DNA of 64,000 bases from Pseudomonas sp. P8_241 (GTDB taxonomy: Bacteria > Pseudomonadota > Gammaproteobacteria > Pseudomonadales > Pseudomonadaceae), in contig NZ_CP125377.1 in assembly GCF_034008315.1 (NCBI RefSeq), positions 5,458,501 through 5,522,500 on the forward strand, read 5' to 3'. Below the pieces are notes generated by a model. That model saw only the letters and a list, made by a program, of their open reading frames with translations. It was not told the DNA's origin and searched no databases. The position numbers were made by a program, and so were the translations under genes. Shown here piece after piece: positions 28,417-36,651 of the stretch. Within the stretch, counting starts at the first letter, position 1. Each line of letters begins with the position of its first letter.

Positions 28417-28458
28417 AAAAAAACCGTGCCCGGATTGCTCCGGCGCACGGTTTTTTTT
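28417..28458 (-). terminator. hupA terminator
   Basis: AAACCGTGC and GCACGGTTT stem flanked by A7 and T8 runs, perfect for termination in either direction; it lies 9 bp after the hupA stop. Confidence 0.93.
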
Positions 28459-28466
28459 AACAAGTC

Positions 28467-28748
28467 TTACTTGTTAACAGCGTCAGTCAGGCCTTTGGCC
28501 ACAACCAGCTTGATCACTTTCTTGGCAGCGATTTCGATGGCAGCGCCAGTCGAAGGGTTGCGGCCAGTACGGGCAGGACGCTCAGTCACTTTCAGCTTGC
28601 CGATACCTGGCAGAGTGATTTCGCCGCCGTTTTCCAGCTGATCGGCAACGATTTGGCCCAGTTGGTCCAGAGCGTTACGCGCGGTGGTTTTCGGCGCGTC
28701 GATAGCTTCAGCGATGTCGGCGATCAGTTGGTCTTTAGTAAGAGCCAT
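28467..28748 (-). CDS. hupA: HU-family nucleoid protein, HupA type
   Basis: 93-residue HU/IHF fold DNA-binding protein. MALTKDQLIADIAEAIDAPK with LPGIGKLKVTERPARTGRNP (the beta-arm with the intercalating Pro) marks the Pseudomonas HU paralogue that starts MALTKDQL, distinct from the lon-linked HupB which starts MNKSEL. Bends and compacts DNA. Good ribosome site (GGAAGGAAC), its own promoter and terminator. The symbol follows P. aeruginosa naming. Confidence 0.9.
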   Translation of the reverse strand: MALTKDQLIADIAEAIDAPKTTARNALDQLGQIVADQLENGGEITLPGIGKLKVTERPARTGRNPSTGAAIEIAAKKVIKLVVAKGLTDAVNK

Positions 28749-29144
28749 TTAGTGTTCCTTCCCTATCAAATTCATATGGATTGCAGAGTGCAATGTCAGC
28801 CATCGAGCCCGATCTTTTGGATCCGGCACCCTCGGCCAAATAACCTCGGGATCGGGGTTATAGATACCGAAATCAGGGTTTGGTTCGACCTGACACATGC
28901 TGACTGCAGGCTTAACGCAGTGACTTCGCGCAAGACCGGGCAAAGCTAGCACACAGACGTGGAAATATCCGCCTCTAGCTACCCGATTGGTCAGCTTTAT
29001 TGTGCTAAAACAGTAAAAAACAGCCTCCACGCCGCCGGTCAGCCCTGAATCACCCTCCACGCCGCGCCAAAACCAGTGGTTGCGGTACACTGGGCGCTTT
29101 TTCGGGGGAGCACGCCCTCCTCTCTTCATTCAGCCGAGAAGCCC
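28749..29144. other. Divergent intergenic region hupA / yejK
   Basis: 396 bp with no convincing gene. It holds the hupA promoter candidate and a small inverted repeat ATAACC/GGTTAT near 28841-28861. A GTG or TTG frame running into yejK from 29076 is an upstream extension only. Confidence 0.6.
28771..28799 (-). promoter_or_regulatory. Candidate hupA promoter
   Basis: On the minus strand CTGACA (28799-28794), 17-bp spacer, TATGAA (28776-28771), 23 bp upstream of the hupA start. Both hexamers are one or two changes from consensus. Confidence 0.45.
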
Positions 29145-30149
29145 ATGCCGATCCGTCATTGCATCGTCCACCTGATCGACAAAAAACCCGACGGCACGCC
29201 CGCAGTTCTCCACGCCCGCGACTCTGAACTGGCCGAGTCCGGCGCCATCGAAAACATGCTTGCCGACCTCAACGAGAGCTACAACGCCAAACAAGGCAAG
29301 GCATGGGGATTCTTCCATGCCGAGTCAGGAGCGCACCCCTTCAGCGGCTGGTTGAAAGAATACTTCGAGGGCGGTAAGGACTTCACGGCATTCAGCCGCG
29401 TGGCAGTGGAGCACCTGCAAAAGCTGATGGAAGAGTCAAACCTGTCGGTCGGTGGCCACGTGCTGTTCGCCCACTATCAGCAAGGCATGACCGATTACCT
29501 GGCCATCGCCCTGCTGCACCATAGTGAAGGCGTGGCTGTGACAGACGAACTGGACGTCACGCCTTCCCGTCACCTGGACCTTGGCCAATTGCACCTGGCG
29601 GCGCGGATCAACGTGTCCGAGTGGCAAAACAACAAACAGTCCAGGCAGTACATTTCCTTTATCAAAGGCAAGAACGGGAAAAAAGTTTCGGAGTATTTCC
29701 GCGACTTCATCGGCTGCCAGGAAGGGGTCGACGGTCCAGGTGAAACCCGCACCTTGCTCAAAGCGTTCAGTGACTTCGTCGAAAGCGAAGACCTGCCTGA
29801 AGAAGACGCCCGTGAGAAAACCAAGACCCTGGTGGATTACGCCAGTAGCCAGGCCAAGCTCGGCGAGCCGATGGGCCTGGAAGAACTCTCCGAGCTGATC
29901 GACGAGGAACGTCCGAAAGCCTTCTATGATCACATCCGTAACAAAGACTACGGCCTGTCGCCCGAGATTCCGGCCGACAAACGCACCCTCAACCAGTTCC
30001 GCCGCTTCACAGGTCGCGCAGAAGGCCTGTCGATCAGCTTCGAGGCGCACTTGCTGGGCTCCAAGATCGAGTACGACGAAGAAGCCGGCACGTTGATCAT
30101 CAAGGGCCTTCCGACCTCGCTCACCGACCAGCTCAAGCGACGCAACTGA
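29145..30149 (+). CDS. yejK: Nucleoid-associated protein YejK (NdpA)
   Basis: 334 residues, the NdpA/YejK family of spermidine-nucleoid-associated proteins, abundant in gammaproteobacteria. It begins [23 protein letters not shown]; typical segments are [50 protein letters not shown] in two parts, and FLGC-like FIGCQEGVD. It binds double-stranded DNA; its precise task is unclear. The ATG at 29145 has GAGAAG upstream. It overlaps the next gene by one base (TGATG), so the two are translationally coupled. Confidence 0.92.
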   Translation: MPIRHCIVHLIDKKPDGTPAVLHARDSELAESGAIENMLADLNESYNAKQGKAWGFFHAESGAHPFSGWLKEYFEGGKDFTAFSRVAVEHLQKLMEESNLSVGGHVLFAHYQQGMTDYLAIALLHHSEGVAVTDELDVTPSRHLDLGQLHLAARINVSEWQNNKQSRQYISFIKGKNGKKVSEYFRDFIGCQEGVDGPGETRTLLKAFSDFVESEDLPEEDAREKTKTLVDYASSQAKLGEPMGLEELSELIDEERPKAFYDHIRNKDYGLSPEIPADKRTLNQFRRFTGRAEGLSISFEAHLLGSKIEYDEEAGTLIIKGLPTSLTDQLKRRN

Positions 30150-30499
30150 TGCTCGCCGGCATACTGAAGAAGTTCCTGCTGATCCTGCTGGTGGTCGTGG
30201 TCTATCAGAACTGGGGCAAGATCGAGCGGGCGTTCAACCCCTCGCAAGTGGTGTCCGAGCAGACCCAGGCCAAAGCCAACGTCGTGCTCTACGCCACCGA
30301 GTGGTGTGGCTACTGCAAACTGACCCGGCGTTTTCTCGATCAGAAAGGCATTCCGTACAAGGAATTCGATATCGAGAAGGACGCCGTGGCGCGCAAGGAC
30401 TATGAAGCGCTGGGCGGTGGCGGGATTCCGATCATTGATGTGAACGGAACTCTGATTCGCGGGTATGACCCGGATGCGATTCTGGCAGCCTTGAAGTAG
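30149..30499 (+). CDS. Membrane-anchored glutaredoxin-family protein
   Basis: 116 residues: one N-terminal hydrophobic helix (LKKFLLILLVVVVYQNWGK) and then a glutaredoxin fold with the redox motif CGYC (TEWCGYCKLTRRFLDQK), a cis-Pro segment GGGIPIIDVNG and the glutathione-binding type end GYDPDAILAALK. With the helix at the N-terminus and no cleavage site, the domain could face either side of the inner membrane. The start overlaps the yejK stop by one base. No further gene follows before a REP doublet. Confidence 0.85.
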   Translation: MLAGILKKFLLILLVVVVYQNWGKIERAFNPSQVVSEQTQAKANVVLYATEWCGYCKLTRRFLDQKGIPYKEFDIEKDAVARKDYEALGGGGIPIIDVNGTLIRGYDPDAILAALK

Positions 30500-30509
30500 C
30501 CCTTCCATT

Positions 30510-30598
30510 ATTGGAGCTGGCTTGCCAGCGAAGGCGGGGGGTCAGTTGACAACAATGCTGACTGACAACCGCTTTCGCTGGCAAGCCAGCTCCTACAG
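30510..30598. repeat. REP doublet (GAGCTGGCTTGCCAGCG type)
   Basis: Arms 30511-30537 and 30571-30598 in inverted orientation. It lies between the convergent glutaredoxin and GST-like genes. Confidence 0.85.
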
Positions 30599-30607
30599 TT
30601 CCTGGGC

Positions 30608-31543
30608 TTACTGCGCTTCTATGCGGAAACCAAAGCGGGGGAAGTGTACATGCACCACGCCGCCACGCTCGTCTTCGCGGCGCACAATCAACTCCTCGCT
30701 ACCCGCAAAAAGCAATTCTCCAACGACCGGATCAACGCCGTAGTCAGTCGCCGCAATCACCACCTGCTGACCCGCCTTGAGCCCGTTCGGATCAACAAAC
30801 TGCTCATCCGGCAATGCCGCAGGTTGGGACGTGCGCGCAACCTCCAATGCCTCGTCGGACGCCATTTCGCTGGATGCTCCATGACCAAAACCCAGCACTC
30901 GGGCATACCAGGCGACAACCGCCGGGTATTCATCCACCAACGGTGCGGTAACCGGTGTTGCTTTCAGGAACCAAAGGCAGTGAGCCAGCGCGAAGTCGGC
31001 AATTGACGGCTCACCGAACAGGAAGTCGCCCTGCTCGCGCTGCAATTGCAGCTCCAGCCGCGACATGATGGTCGGCCATTGATGCCTGGCCTGCTCCGCG
31101 GACAACTTGGACGCGCTGCCACCACTGAACAAGCCGGCACGATCGGCGATGAACGCCTTGATCGCTTCAGGCGGCAAATTGCCGAAACGCACGGCGATCG
31201 ATTCAGGCTGGAACACCAGGCTGACTGCATGCTGGAAGATCACCGAATCAGCCCAGGCGGCGAACGACGCAGCGATCATTTCCTGTCCTTCTGGAAAAAA
31301 CGCAGGCAAGGTTTTTTCCTGTTCCAGTCGGCGCGCAATCAACGCAGTGTCGCAATAGATGTCTGCGCCGATCTGCAACACCGGTGTCTTGCGATAACCA
31401 CCGGTCAGCGCCGTGAGATCGGGTTTTGGCATCACCGGAGAGATTTTCACCGAGCGCCAGGACAACCCCTTGAAGCCCAACAGCAGGCGGGCTTTTTCGG
31501 CGAAGGGGGACGTCGGGTAATGATGCAGAATCAACTCGGACAT
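30608..31543 (-). CDS. Glutathione S-transferase family protein
   Basis: 311 residues. The N-terminal thioredoxin-like domain (about 1-80) begins MSELILHHYPTSPFAEKARL and has the cis-Pro strand TPVLQIGADIYCDTALIARRLE, where glutathione would bind. The C-terminal helical domain includes FLFGEPSIADFALAHCLWFL. An extra 90 residues after it (about 220-311) form a small beta-rich unit ending FPRFGFRIEAQ that typical GSTs lack. The ATG at 31543 was chosen over an upstream frame extension. Substrate unknown. Confidence 0.85.
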   Translation of the reverse strand: MSELILHHYPTSPFAEKARLLLGFKGLSWRSVKISPVMPKPDLTALTGGYRKTPVLQIGADIYCDTALIARRLEQEKTLPAFFPEGQEMIAASFAAWADSVIFQHAVSLVFQPESIAVRFGNLPPEAIKAFIADRAGLFSGGSASKLSAEQARHQWPTIMSRLELQLQREQGDFLFGEPSIADFALAHCLWFLKATPVTAPLVDEYPAVVAWYARVLGFGHGASSEMASDEALEVARTSQPAALPDEQFVDPNGLKAGQQVVIAATDYGVDPVVGELLFAGSEELIVRREDERGGVVHVHFPRFGFRIEAQ

Positions 31544-31630
31544 GCTCGGCTCCGCCGCAAAAGTAGGAGACCGCAGCTTAGCGCGCAATCGGTTAGCAGC
31601 CTACAGATCTGCTTGATGGGAACTGATCAG

Positions 31631-31942
31631 TCAGAGTGATAAGCCTGAAGTGGCACTCGCCACCAGACATTCCTTGGCGCTTTTCTTGAGCTTCTTGATC
31701 AACCGCTCCTGACGCAACGCATCGCTTTTGTCGCGGCAGCGTTCGGTATACACCAGGGCCATGGCAGGGCTTGAGAGAAAAAACCGCGCGCCCTTGCCGC
31801 TTTGATGCTTGGCAAAACGGCGCGCCGGATCGTCGCTGATTCCGCAATACAGCGAGCCATTGGCGGCGCGCACGAGGTAGACGAACCAGGTTTTATTCGC
31901 AGGCGGGACGACTTCGACAGGGCTTTCAGTGAGGGTGGTCAC
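31631..31942 (-). CDS. GIY-YIG superfamily protein (UPF0213 type)
   Basis: About 103 residues. The GIY-YIG fold is seen as [20 protein letters not shown], with the GIY part as VYL and the YIG part as YCG, then [17 protein letters not shown] with the catalytic-type Arg, and a C-terminal helix [13 protein letters not shown]. This fits the small stand-alone UPF0213 (YhbQ) group of presumed DNA-processing nucleases. No ATG is available: GTG at 31942 or TTG at 31969 are the candidates, and neither has a strong ribosome site. Confidence 0.85.
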   Translation of the reverse strand: MTTLTESPVEVVPPANKTWFVYLVRAANGSLYCGISDDPARRFAKHQSGKGARFFLSSPAMALVYTERCRDKSDALRQERLIKKLKKSAKECLVASATSGLSL

Positions 31943-31981
31943 GTCACGATCAGGGCTTGAAAGGAACAAGCGGCGATCTTA

Positions 31982-32452
31982 TCAGCGACTGGCCTGAAAT
32001 GCCTTCAGCCCCTTCAACGCCTGAGCGCGAACGGCGTTGCGCACCAAGGGCGACCAACCCAGCAACAGGCCTTTGAACCCCAGCGCCTGACGTGACCAGG
32101 CCCACAAATCGAAGCTGTCGTGATGTTCGCAAATCTTGTCATCGCGAAAAACGAAGCGCGCCTGAATGTCGTTGATCACGGTGTTGCCGGTCTGGCTGAA
32201 CAGATACGTCGCCACCCAATGGGCGCTACCGGTACGCTCATCAGCGCGCACGTTATCGAACGTGAGAGAGAAATCCTTGGCGCGGGTAGTGAGCATGCGC
32301 CACATGTCACCGGCATCGCGCCCACGCAGTTCGCCGAAGGCCGGATCGCTGAACACCACATCGTCGGTGTAGCAAGCAGCCATCGCTTCGGCATCAAGGC
32401 GCTGGAACGCTTGGTAGAATCGGGTGATCAAGGCGCTGTGGGCATCACTCAT
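31982..32452 (-). CDS. NTF2-like (SnoaL-type) protein
   Basis: 156 residues with the alpha+beta cone of nuclear transport factor 2-like proteins: MSDAHSALITRFYQAFQRLD, then YTDDVVFSDPAFGELRGRDA and later strands WVATYLFSQ and DIQARFVFRDDKI. The family includes isomerases and ligand-binding proteins; nothing narrows this one down. The ATG at 32452 is preceded by GGGAG. Nearest neighbours are a GIY-YIG gene and an MFS gene, with no functional link evident. Confidence 0.8.
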   Translation of the reverse strand: MSDAHSALITRFYQAFQRLDAEAMAACYTDDVVFSDPAFGELRGRDAGDMWRMLTTRAKDFSLTFDNVRADERTGSAHWVATYLFSQTGNTVINDIQARFVFRDDKICEHHDSFDLWAWSRQALGFKGLLLGWSPLVRNAVRAQALKGLKAFQASR

Positions 32453-32562
32453 GAGCAAACTCCCTGTTGTGCAAAATGGCGTCGAAAGACTGCCTGCACG
32501 ATAGTCTGCAAACGAGTGAAACACTATCGGCATTCGCGGCCCGAATACCGACAGTGTGCGAG

Positions 32563-33867
32563 TCAGACTTTCTCGCTTTCGACCTGCACATACAGCGCAC
32601 GTCCAGCGCCAAGACCGGCGATGATCGCGCCAAGACCAATAACACCGAAGATCCAGCCCACCGCTGTCCAGCCGCCGGTCCAGTCATGCACGATACCAAC
32701 CGCGAACGGCCCCATCGACGCCAGGATGTAGCCGAAACCCTGGGCCATGCTCGACAGGTTCGCCGCGACGTGGGAATCCCGCGAGCGCAACACGATCAGG
32801 GTCAGCGCCAGGCTGAATGTAGCGCCCTGCCCCAACCCGAGCACAATCGCCCAACCCCACAGACCTTCAATCGGCGCATACAGACAACCGAACAAGCCAC
32901 CGAGCGTCAGCACCATGACGACCACAATCGCCAACCGCTGGTCCTTGCCGCGAGTCGCCAGCCAAGGGGCCGCAAGCGAGCTGACCAATTGCACGATCAC
33001 CGAGCCCGACAACACTAGCCCAGCCTGGGTCGGGGTCAGGCCACGACCGATCAGGATCGAAGGCAACCAGCCAAACACGATGTAGGCCAGAGACGATTGC
33101 AATCCCATGTAAAAAGTGACCTGCCAGGCCAGCGGATCACGCAGCAATCCCCGAACGCGATAAGCCACATTGTGTGCGCCATGTTTCTGGCCGACTTGCG
33201 GCAACCAGAAAATCGCGGCGGCCAGTGCCGGAATCACCCAGAAGCCCAGGCCAAGCGCCCAGCTCTGGTCGAAATGCTCGCTCAACGGCACGGTTGCTCC
33301 CGCCGCCATCGCCGCGCCGAGACACAACGCCATGGTGTAAACGCCGGTCATGGTCCCGGCCTGTTTCGGGAAGTCACGCTTGACGATGCCCGGTAGCAAT
33401 ACACCGATCACACCGATGCTGGCACCGGCCAGCACGCTGCCGGCAAACAAACCGATCTCACCAAAGGAACTGCGCAGGATAATCCCGCCAGCGAGGGTCA
33501 GCAGAATTCCCAGCACGACGCGCTCGGCGCCGAAACGCCGCGCCAGCACTGGCGCCAATGGCGCAAACAGGCCAAGGCACAGCACCGGTAACGTCGTCAG
33601 CAAGCCAGCCTGGGAGGCAGACAAACCAAGAGACTTCGACACCTCGCTGAGCATCGGCGCCATGCTCGACAACGCCGGACGAAGGTTCAAAGCGACCAGG
33701 ATCAGACCCAGCAGCAATAGCCATGGTCGGCGCAAAACCGGATGGGCTTGCTGGACCTGTTCATCATCGGCCTCGGCATCGATCAGTAACTCTTCCAGCT
33801 CTGTCGAGCGCTTGGGGGCTGTGGATAAATCACTGCGGTGCATGGACTTCTCGGGTTCAAGGTTCAT
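32563..33867 (-). CDS. CynX/NimT-like MFS transporter
   Basis: 434 residues with 12 transmembrane helices after a cytoplasmic, acidic N-terminal tail of about 45 residues. The helix 1 region (LLLGLILVALNLRPALSSMA) is diagnostic of the CynX (cyanate/nitroimidazole type) MFS branch. The start overlaps the end of the FadR-type regulator gene by 11 bp; a second ATG at 33843 with GAGAAG upstream is an alternative. The tight linkage suggests that the regulator controls this transporter. Substrate unknown. Confidence 0.82.
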   Translation of the reverse strand: MNLEPEKSMHRSDLSTAPKRSTELEELLIDAEADDEQVQQAHPVLRRPWLLLLGLILVALNLRPALSSMAPMLSEVSKSLGLSASQAGLLTTLPVLCLGLFAPLAPVLARRFGAERVVLGILLTLAGGIILRSSFGEIGLFAGSVLAGASIGVIGVLLPGIVKRDFPKQAGTMTGVYTMALCLGAAMAAGATVPLSEHFDQSWALGLGFWVIPALAAAIFWLPQVGQKHGAHNVAYRVRGLLRDPLAWQVTFYMGLQSSLAYIVFGWLPSILIGRGLTPTQAGLVLSGSVIVQLVSSLAAPWLATRGKDQRLAIVVVMVLTLGGLFGCLYAPIEGLWGWAIVLGLGQGATFSLALTLIVLRSRDSHVAANLSSMAQGFGYILASMGPFAVGIVHDWTGGWTAVGWIFGVIGLGAIIAGLGAGRALYVQVESEKV

Positions 33868-34516
33868 TGATCAACTGCCTCGACAGGGCTTTGGCCCGTT
33901 CCGGGTCGCGTTGCTCGACGGCATCGAGCAACGCGATGTGCAAGTCAAACACTTCCTGGCGGCGCGGGGCGATGTTCAGGCTCTGGCGCAGTTGTGCGCC
34001 GACGATGCCGGAGAAATAGCGATACAGCTCGCTGAGGGTCGGGTTGTGCGCGGCGTCTACCAGACGGCGGTGGAACACCAGATCGCAGGCGATGTAGGTA
34101 TCAAGATCACCGTGGTAGTGGCTGCCACTGACGCTCAGCGTTTCGCGCAATGCCACCATGTCCTCTTCGGTACGGCGCAGTGCCGCCAGGCCGATGGCCT
34201 CGACCTCGAGGATGTGTCGCGTTTCGCGAGCCTGTTCAAGGGAGCAACGGGACAAGGCCTTCAGGGTGTCGAGTGGATCGACCACTGCCCGCAGATAGCT
34301 GCCGTCACCCTGACGGATTTCGATCAGCCCGGAAAATGCCAACACCCGCATGGCTTCACGCACGGTATTACGACTGATGCCCAGTTCGGCGGACAACTCA
34401 GGTTCGGTGGGCAAGCGCTGTCCGACGACCCAGTTGCCTTGGTTAATACGCTGGCGCAACTGGTCCAGAGCCTGATCGACCAGAGATCGTTTAACTAATG
34501 GAGAGGTTTCTGACAT
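33857..34516 (-). CDS. FadR-subfamily GntR transcriptional regulator
   Basis: 219 residues. An N-terminal winged helix of GntR type (LVDQALDQLRQRINQGNWV, RLPTEPELSAELGISRNTVREA) is followed by an all-helical FCD domain (about 90-215) with the metal/ligand-binding histidines in FHRRLVDAAHNP and DLHIALLDAV. FCD regulators usually answer to small organic acids. The start at 34516 has AAAGGG upstream. A perfect inverted repeat directly upstream is a probable autoregulatory operator. It is the first gene of a two-gene unit with the MFS transporter. Confidence 0.9.
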   Translation of the reverse strand: MSETSPLVKRSLVDQALDQLRQRINQGNWVVGQRLPTEPELSAELGISRNTVREAMRVLAFSGLIEIRQGDGSYLRAVVDPLDTLKALSRCSLEQARETRHILEVEAIGLAALRRTEEDMVALRETLSVSGSHYHGDLDTYIACDLVFHRRLVDAAHNPTLSELYRYFSGIVGAQLRQSLNIAPRRQEVFDLHIALLDAVEQRDPERAKALSRQLINEP

Positions 34517-34528
34517 GGAATTCGCCCT

Positions 34529-34549
34529 TTCATCCAATCATAGGATGAA
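34529..34549. promoter_or_regulatory. Candidate GntR operator
   Basis: TTCATCC and GGATGAA form a perfect 7-bp dyad with a 7-bp spacer, 13 bp upstream of the regulator start. The position and symmetry fit a GntR/FCD autoregulatory site. Confidence 0.5.
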
Positions 34550-34611
34550 TTTTCCGACATGTTAGTTAGCTTGCTACGAGAGGGCAACCTTGAAGGCTTA
34601 AACGTTACCGA

Positions 34612-34692
34612 TGTAGGAGCTGCCGAAGGCTGCGATCTTTTGATTTTGTTAGAAGCGAAGATCAAGAGATCGCAGCCTTCGGCAGTTCCTAC
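34612..34692. repeat. REP doublet (GAGCTGCCGAAGGCTGCGATC type)
   Basis: Arms 34612-34641 and 34665-34692, inverted, with a GAAGATC-rich centre. It lies between the aap operon end and the GntR gene. Confidence 0.85.
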
Positions 34693-34718
34693 GCAGCATC
34701 GGCAAAATCGAGGACAAA

Positions 34719-34749
34719 AATAAACCCGGAACTCAGTCCGGGTTTATTT
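34719..34749 (-). terminator. aap operon terminator
   Basis: AATAAACCCGGA and TCCGGGTTTATT form a 12-bp stem with a 6-nt loop; on the minus strand it runs into TTTTTGTCC. Confidence 0.92.
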
Positions 34750-34765
34750 CACTGCCTGGCTTCGA

Positions 34766-35530
34766 TCAATGCAGGATCTGGCTCAGGAACAGCTTGGTGC
34801 GGTCGTTCTGCGGGTTGTCGAAGAAGTCGTTCGGCGCAGCCTGTTCGACGATCTCCCCCTTGTCCATGAAGATCACGCGATTGGCCACGGTGCGGGCAAA
34901 GCCCATTTCGTGGGTCACGCAGAGCATGGTCATGCCGTCTTCAGCCAGGCCGATCATGGTGTCGAGCACCTCTTTCACCATTTCCGGGTCGAGCGCCGAA
35001 GTCGGTTCGTCGAACAGCATGATTTTCGGTTTCATGCACAGTGCACGCGCGATCGCCACACGCTGTTGCTGACCGCCGGACAGCTGCCCCGGGTACTTGT
35101 GCGCCTGCTCCGGAATGCGTACGCGTTCCAGGTAATGCATGGCGATTTCCTCGGCCTTGCGCTTGGGCATCTTGCGCACCCACATTGGTGCCAGGGTGCA
35201 GTTCTGCAAGATGGTCAGGTGCGGGAACAGGTTGAAGTGCTGGAACACCATGCCGACTTCGCGGCGGATCGCTTCGATCTGCTTGAGGTCGTTGGTCAGC
35301 TCCACGCCATCGACCACGATGCGGCCCTGCTGGTGCTCTTCCAGACGGTTGAGGCAGCGGATGGTGGTGGACTTGCCGGAACCCGACGGGCCGCACAGCA
35401 CGATTCGCTCGCCCTGCTTGACGTTGAGGTTGATGTCTTTCAGTACATGGAACTGGCCGTACCACTTGTTCACGCCCTGCATCTGAATAATGCCTTCAGG
35501 GCTCACAGGCTGTTTGATTGCTTCGCTCAT
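34766..35530 (-). CDS. aapP: General L-amino acid ABC transporter ATPase AapP
   Basis: 254-residue ABC ATPase of the polar amino acid family. Walker [21 protein letters not shown] near residue 42, Q-loop, signature [16 protein letters not shown], Walker [15 protein letters not shown] and H-loop VTHEMGF. It is the last gene of aapJ-aapQ-aapM-aapP, 13 bp after aapM, and energises uptake of a broad range of L-amino acids. Confidence 0.94.
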   Translation of the reverse strand: MSEAIKQPVSPEGIIQMQGVNKWYGQFHVLKDINLNVKQGERIVLCGPSGSGKSTTIRCLNRLEEHQQGRIVVDGVELTNDLKQIEAIRREVGMVFQHFNLFPHLTILQNCTLAPMWVRKMPKRKAEEIAMHYLERVRIPEQAHKYPGQLSGGQQQRVAIARALCMKPKIMLFDEPTSALDPEMVKEVLDTMIGLAEDGMTMLCVTHEMGFARTVANRVIFMDKGEIVEQAAPNDFFDNPQNDRTKLFLSQILH

Positions 35531-35543
35531 TTACAGAGAACTC

Positions 35544-36641
35544 CTAACGCTTGTGGCCAGTGTCGAGCTTGCGTTCCAGATGCATGGAATAGCGCGACAT
35601 ACCAAAACAGAAAATCCAGAACACCAGGGCGGCGAACACGTAGCCTTCAGTGGCCATACCCAGCCATTTCGGGTCGGCGGCGGCTTGCTTGACGCTGTTG
35701 AGCAGGTCAAACAGGCCGATGATGATCACCAGGCTCGTGTCCTTGAACAGCGCGATGAAGGTGTTGACGATCCCGGGGATCACCAGCTTCAGGGCTTGCG
35801 GCAAAATCACCAGGCCCATGCTGCGCCAGTACCCGAGGCCCATCGCGGCAGCGGCTTCGTACTGCCCCTTGGGGATCGCCTGCAAACCACCGCGCACCAC
35901 TTCGGCCACATAGGCCGACTGGAACAGGATCACGCCGATCAGCGCTCGTAGCAGCTTGTCGAAGTTCATGCCTTCTGGCAGGAACAACGGCAGCATCACC
36001 GAGGACATGAACAGCACTGTGATCAATGGCACGCCGCGCCAGAATTCGATGAAGGTCACGCAGACCACACGAATCGCCGGCATGTTCGAACGACGGCCCA
36101 GCGCCAGGACGATACCCAGCGGCAACGCACCGGCAATGCCGACGGTGGCGATCACCAGGGTCAGCATCAGACCGCCCCATTGGCTGGTCGCCACGGCGTC
36201 AAGACCGAATACACCGCCGTGCAGCAGGCACCAGGCAATGATCGGGTACAGCACCAGAAAACTCAGCCCGTACACCGCTTTATGGTGAAAGCGCGAGATG
36301 AACAATGGCGCCACGCCGACGATCGCCAGCCACACGGTCAGGTCCACGCGCCAGCGCAGTAACGGCGGGTAGTAGCCGTACATGAACTGGCCGAAACGCT
36401 GTTGGATGAACACCCAGCAGGCGCCCTCCTTCGTGCAGTCGGCGCGGGTAGTGCCGACCCAGTTGGCGTCGATGATTGCCCATTCAAGAATCGGTGGAAC
36501 CACCAGGTAGATCAGGTAGAACGCAAACAGGGTCAGCAGGGTGTTGAGCCAGCTGGAGAACATGTTCGCGCGCATCCACGCCACCACACCGATGCTGCTG
36601 CTCGGTGGGGGCATGTCAGGTTTGAAAGTATGAGTGCTCAT
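35544..36641 (-). CDS. aapM: General L-amino acid ABC transporter permease AapM
   Basis: 365-residue inner-membrane permease (BPD_transp_1), with the long N-terminal extension typical of AapM/BztC and at least five helices. The EAA-type loop for ATPase contact is YEAAAAMGLGYWRSMGLVI. A periplasmic loop WVGTTRADCTKEGACWVF lies between the first two helices. 10 bp after aapQ. Confidence 0.94.
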   Translation of the reverse strand: MSTHTFKPDMPPPSSSIGVVAWMRANMFSSWLNTLLTLFAFYLIYLVVPPILEWAIIDANWVGTTRADCTKEGACWVFIQQRFGQFMYGYYPPLLRWRVDLTVWLAIVGVAPLFISRFHHKAVYGLSFLVLYPIIAWCLLHGGVFGLDAVATSQWGGLMLTLVIATVGIAGALPLGIVLALGRRSNMPAIRVVCVTFIEFWRGVPLITVLFMSSVMLPLFLPEGMNFDKLLRALIGVILFQSAYVAEVVRGGLQAIPKGQYEAAAAMGLGYWRSMGLVILPQALKLVIPGIVNTFIALFKDTSLVIIIGLFDLLNSVKQAAADPKWLGMATEGYVFAALVFWIFCFGMSRYSMHLERKLDTGHKR

Positions 36642-36651
36642 GCGCTTTTCC

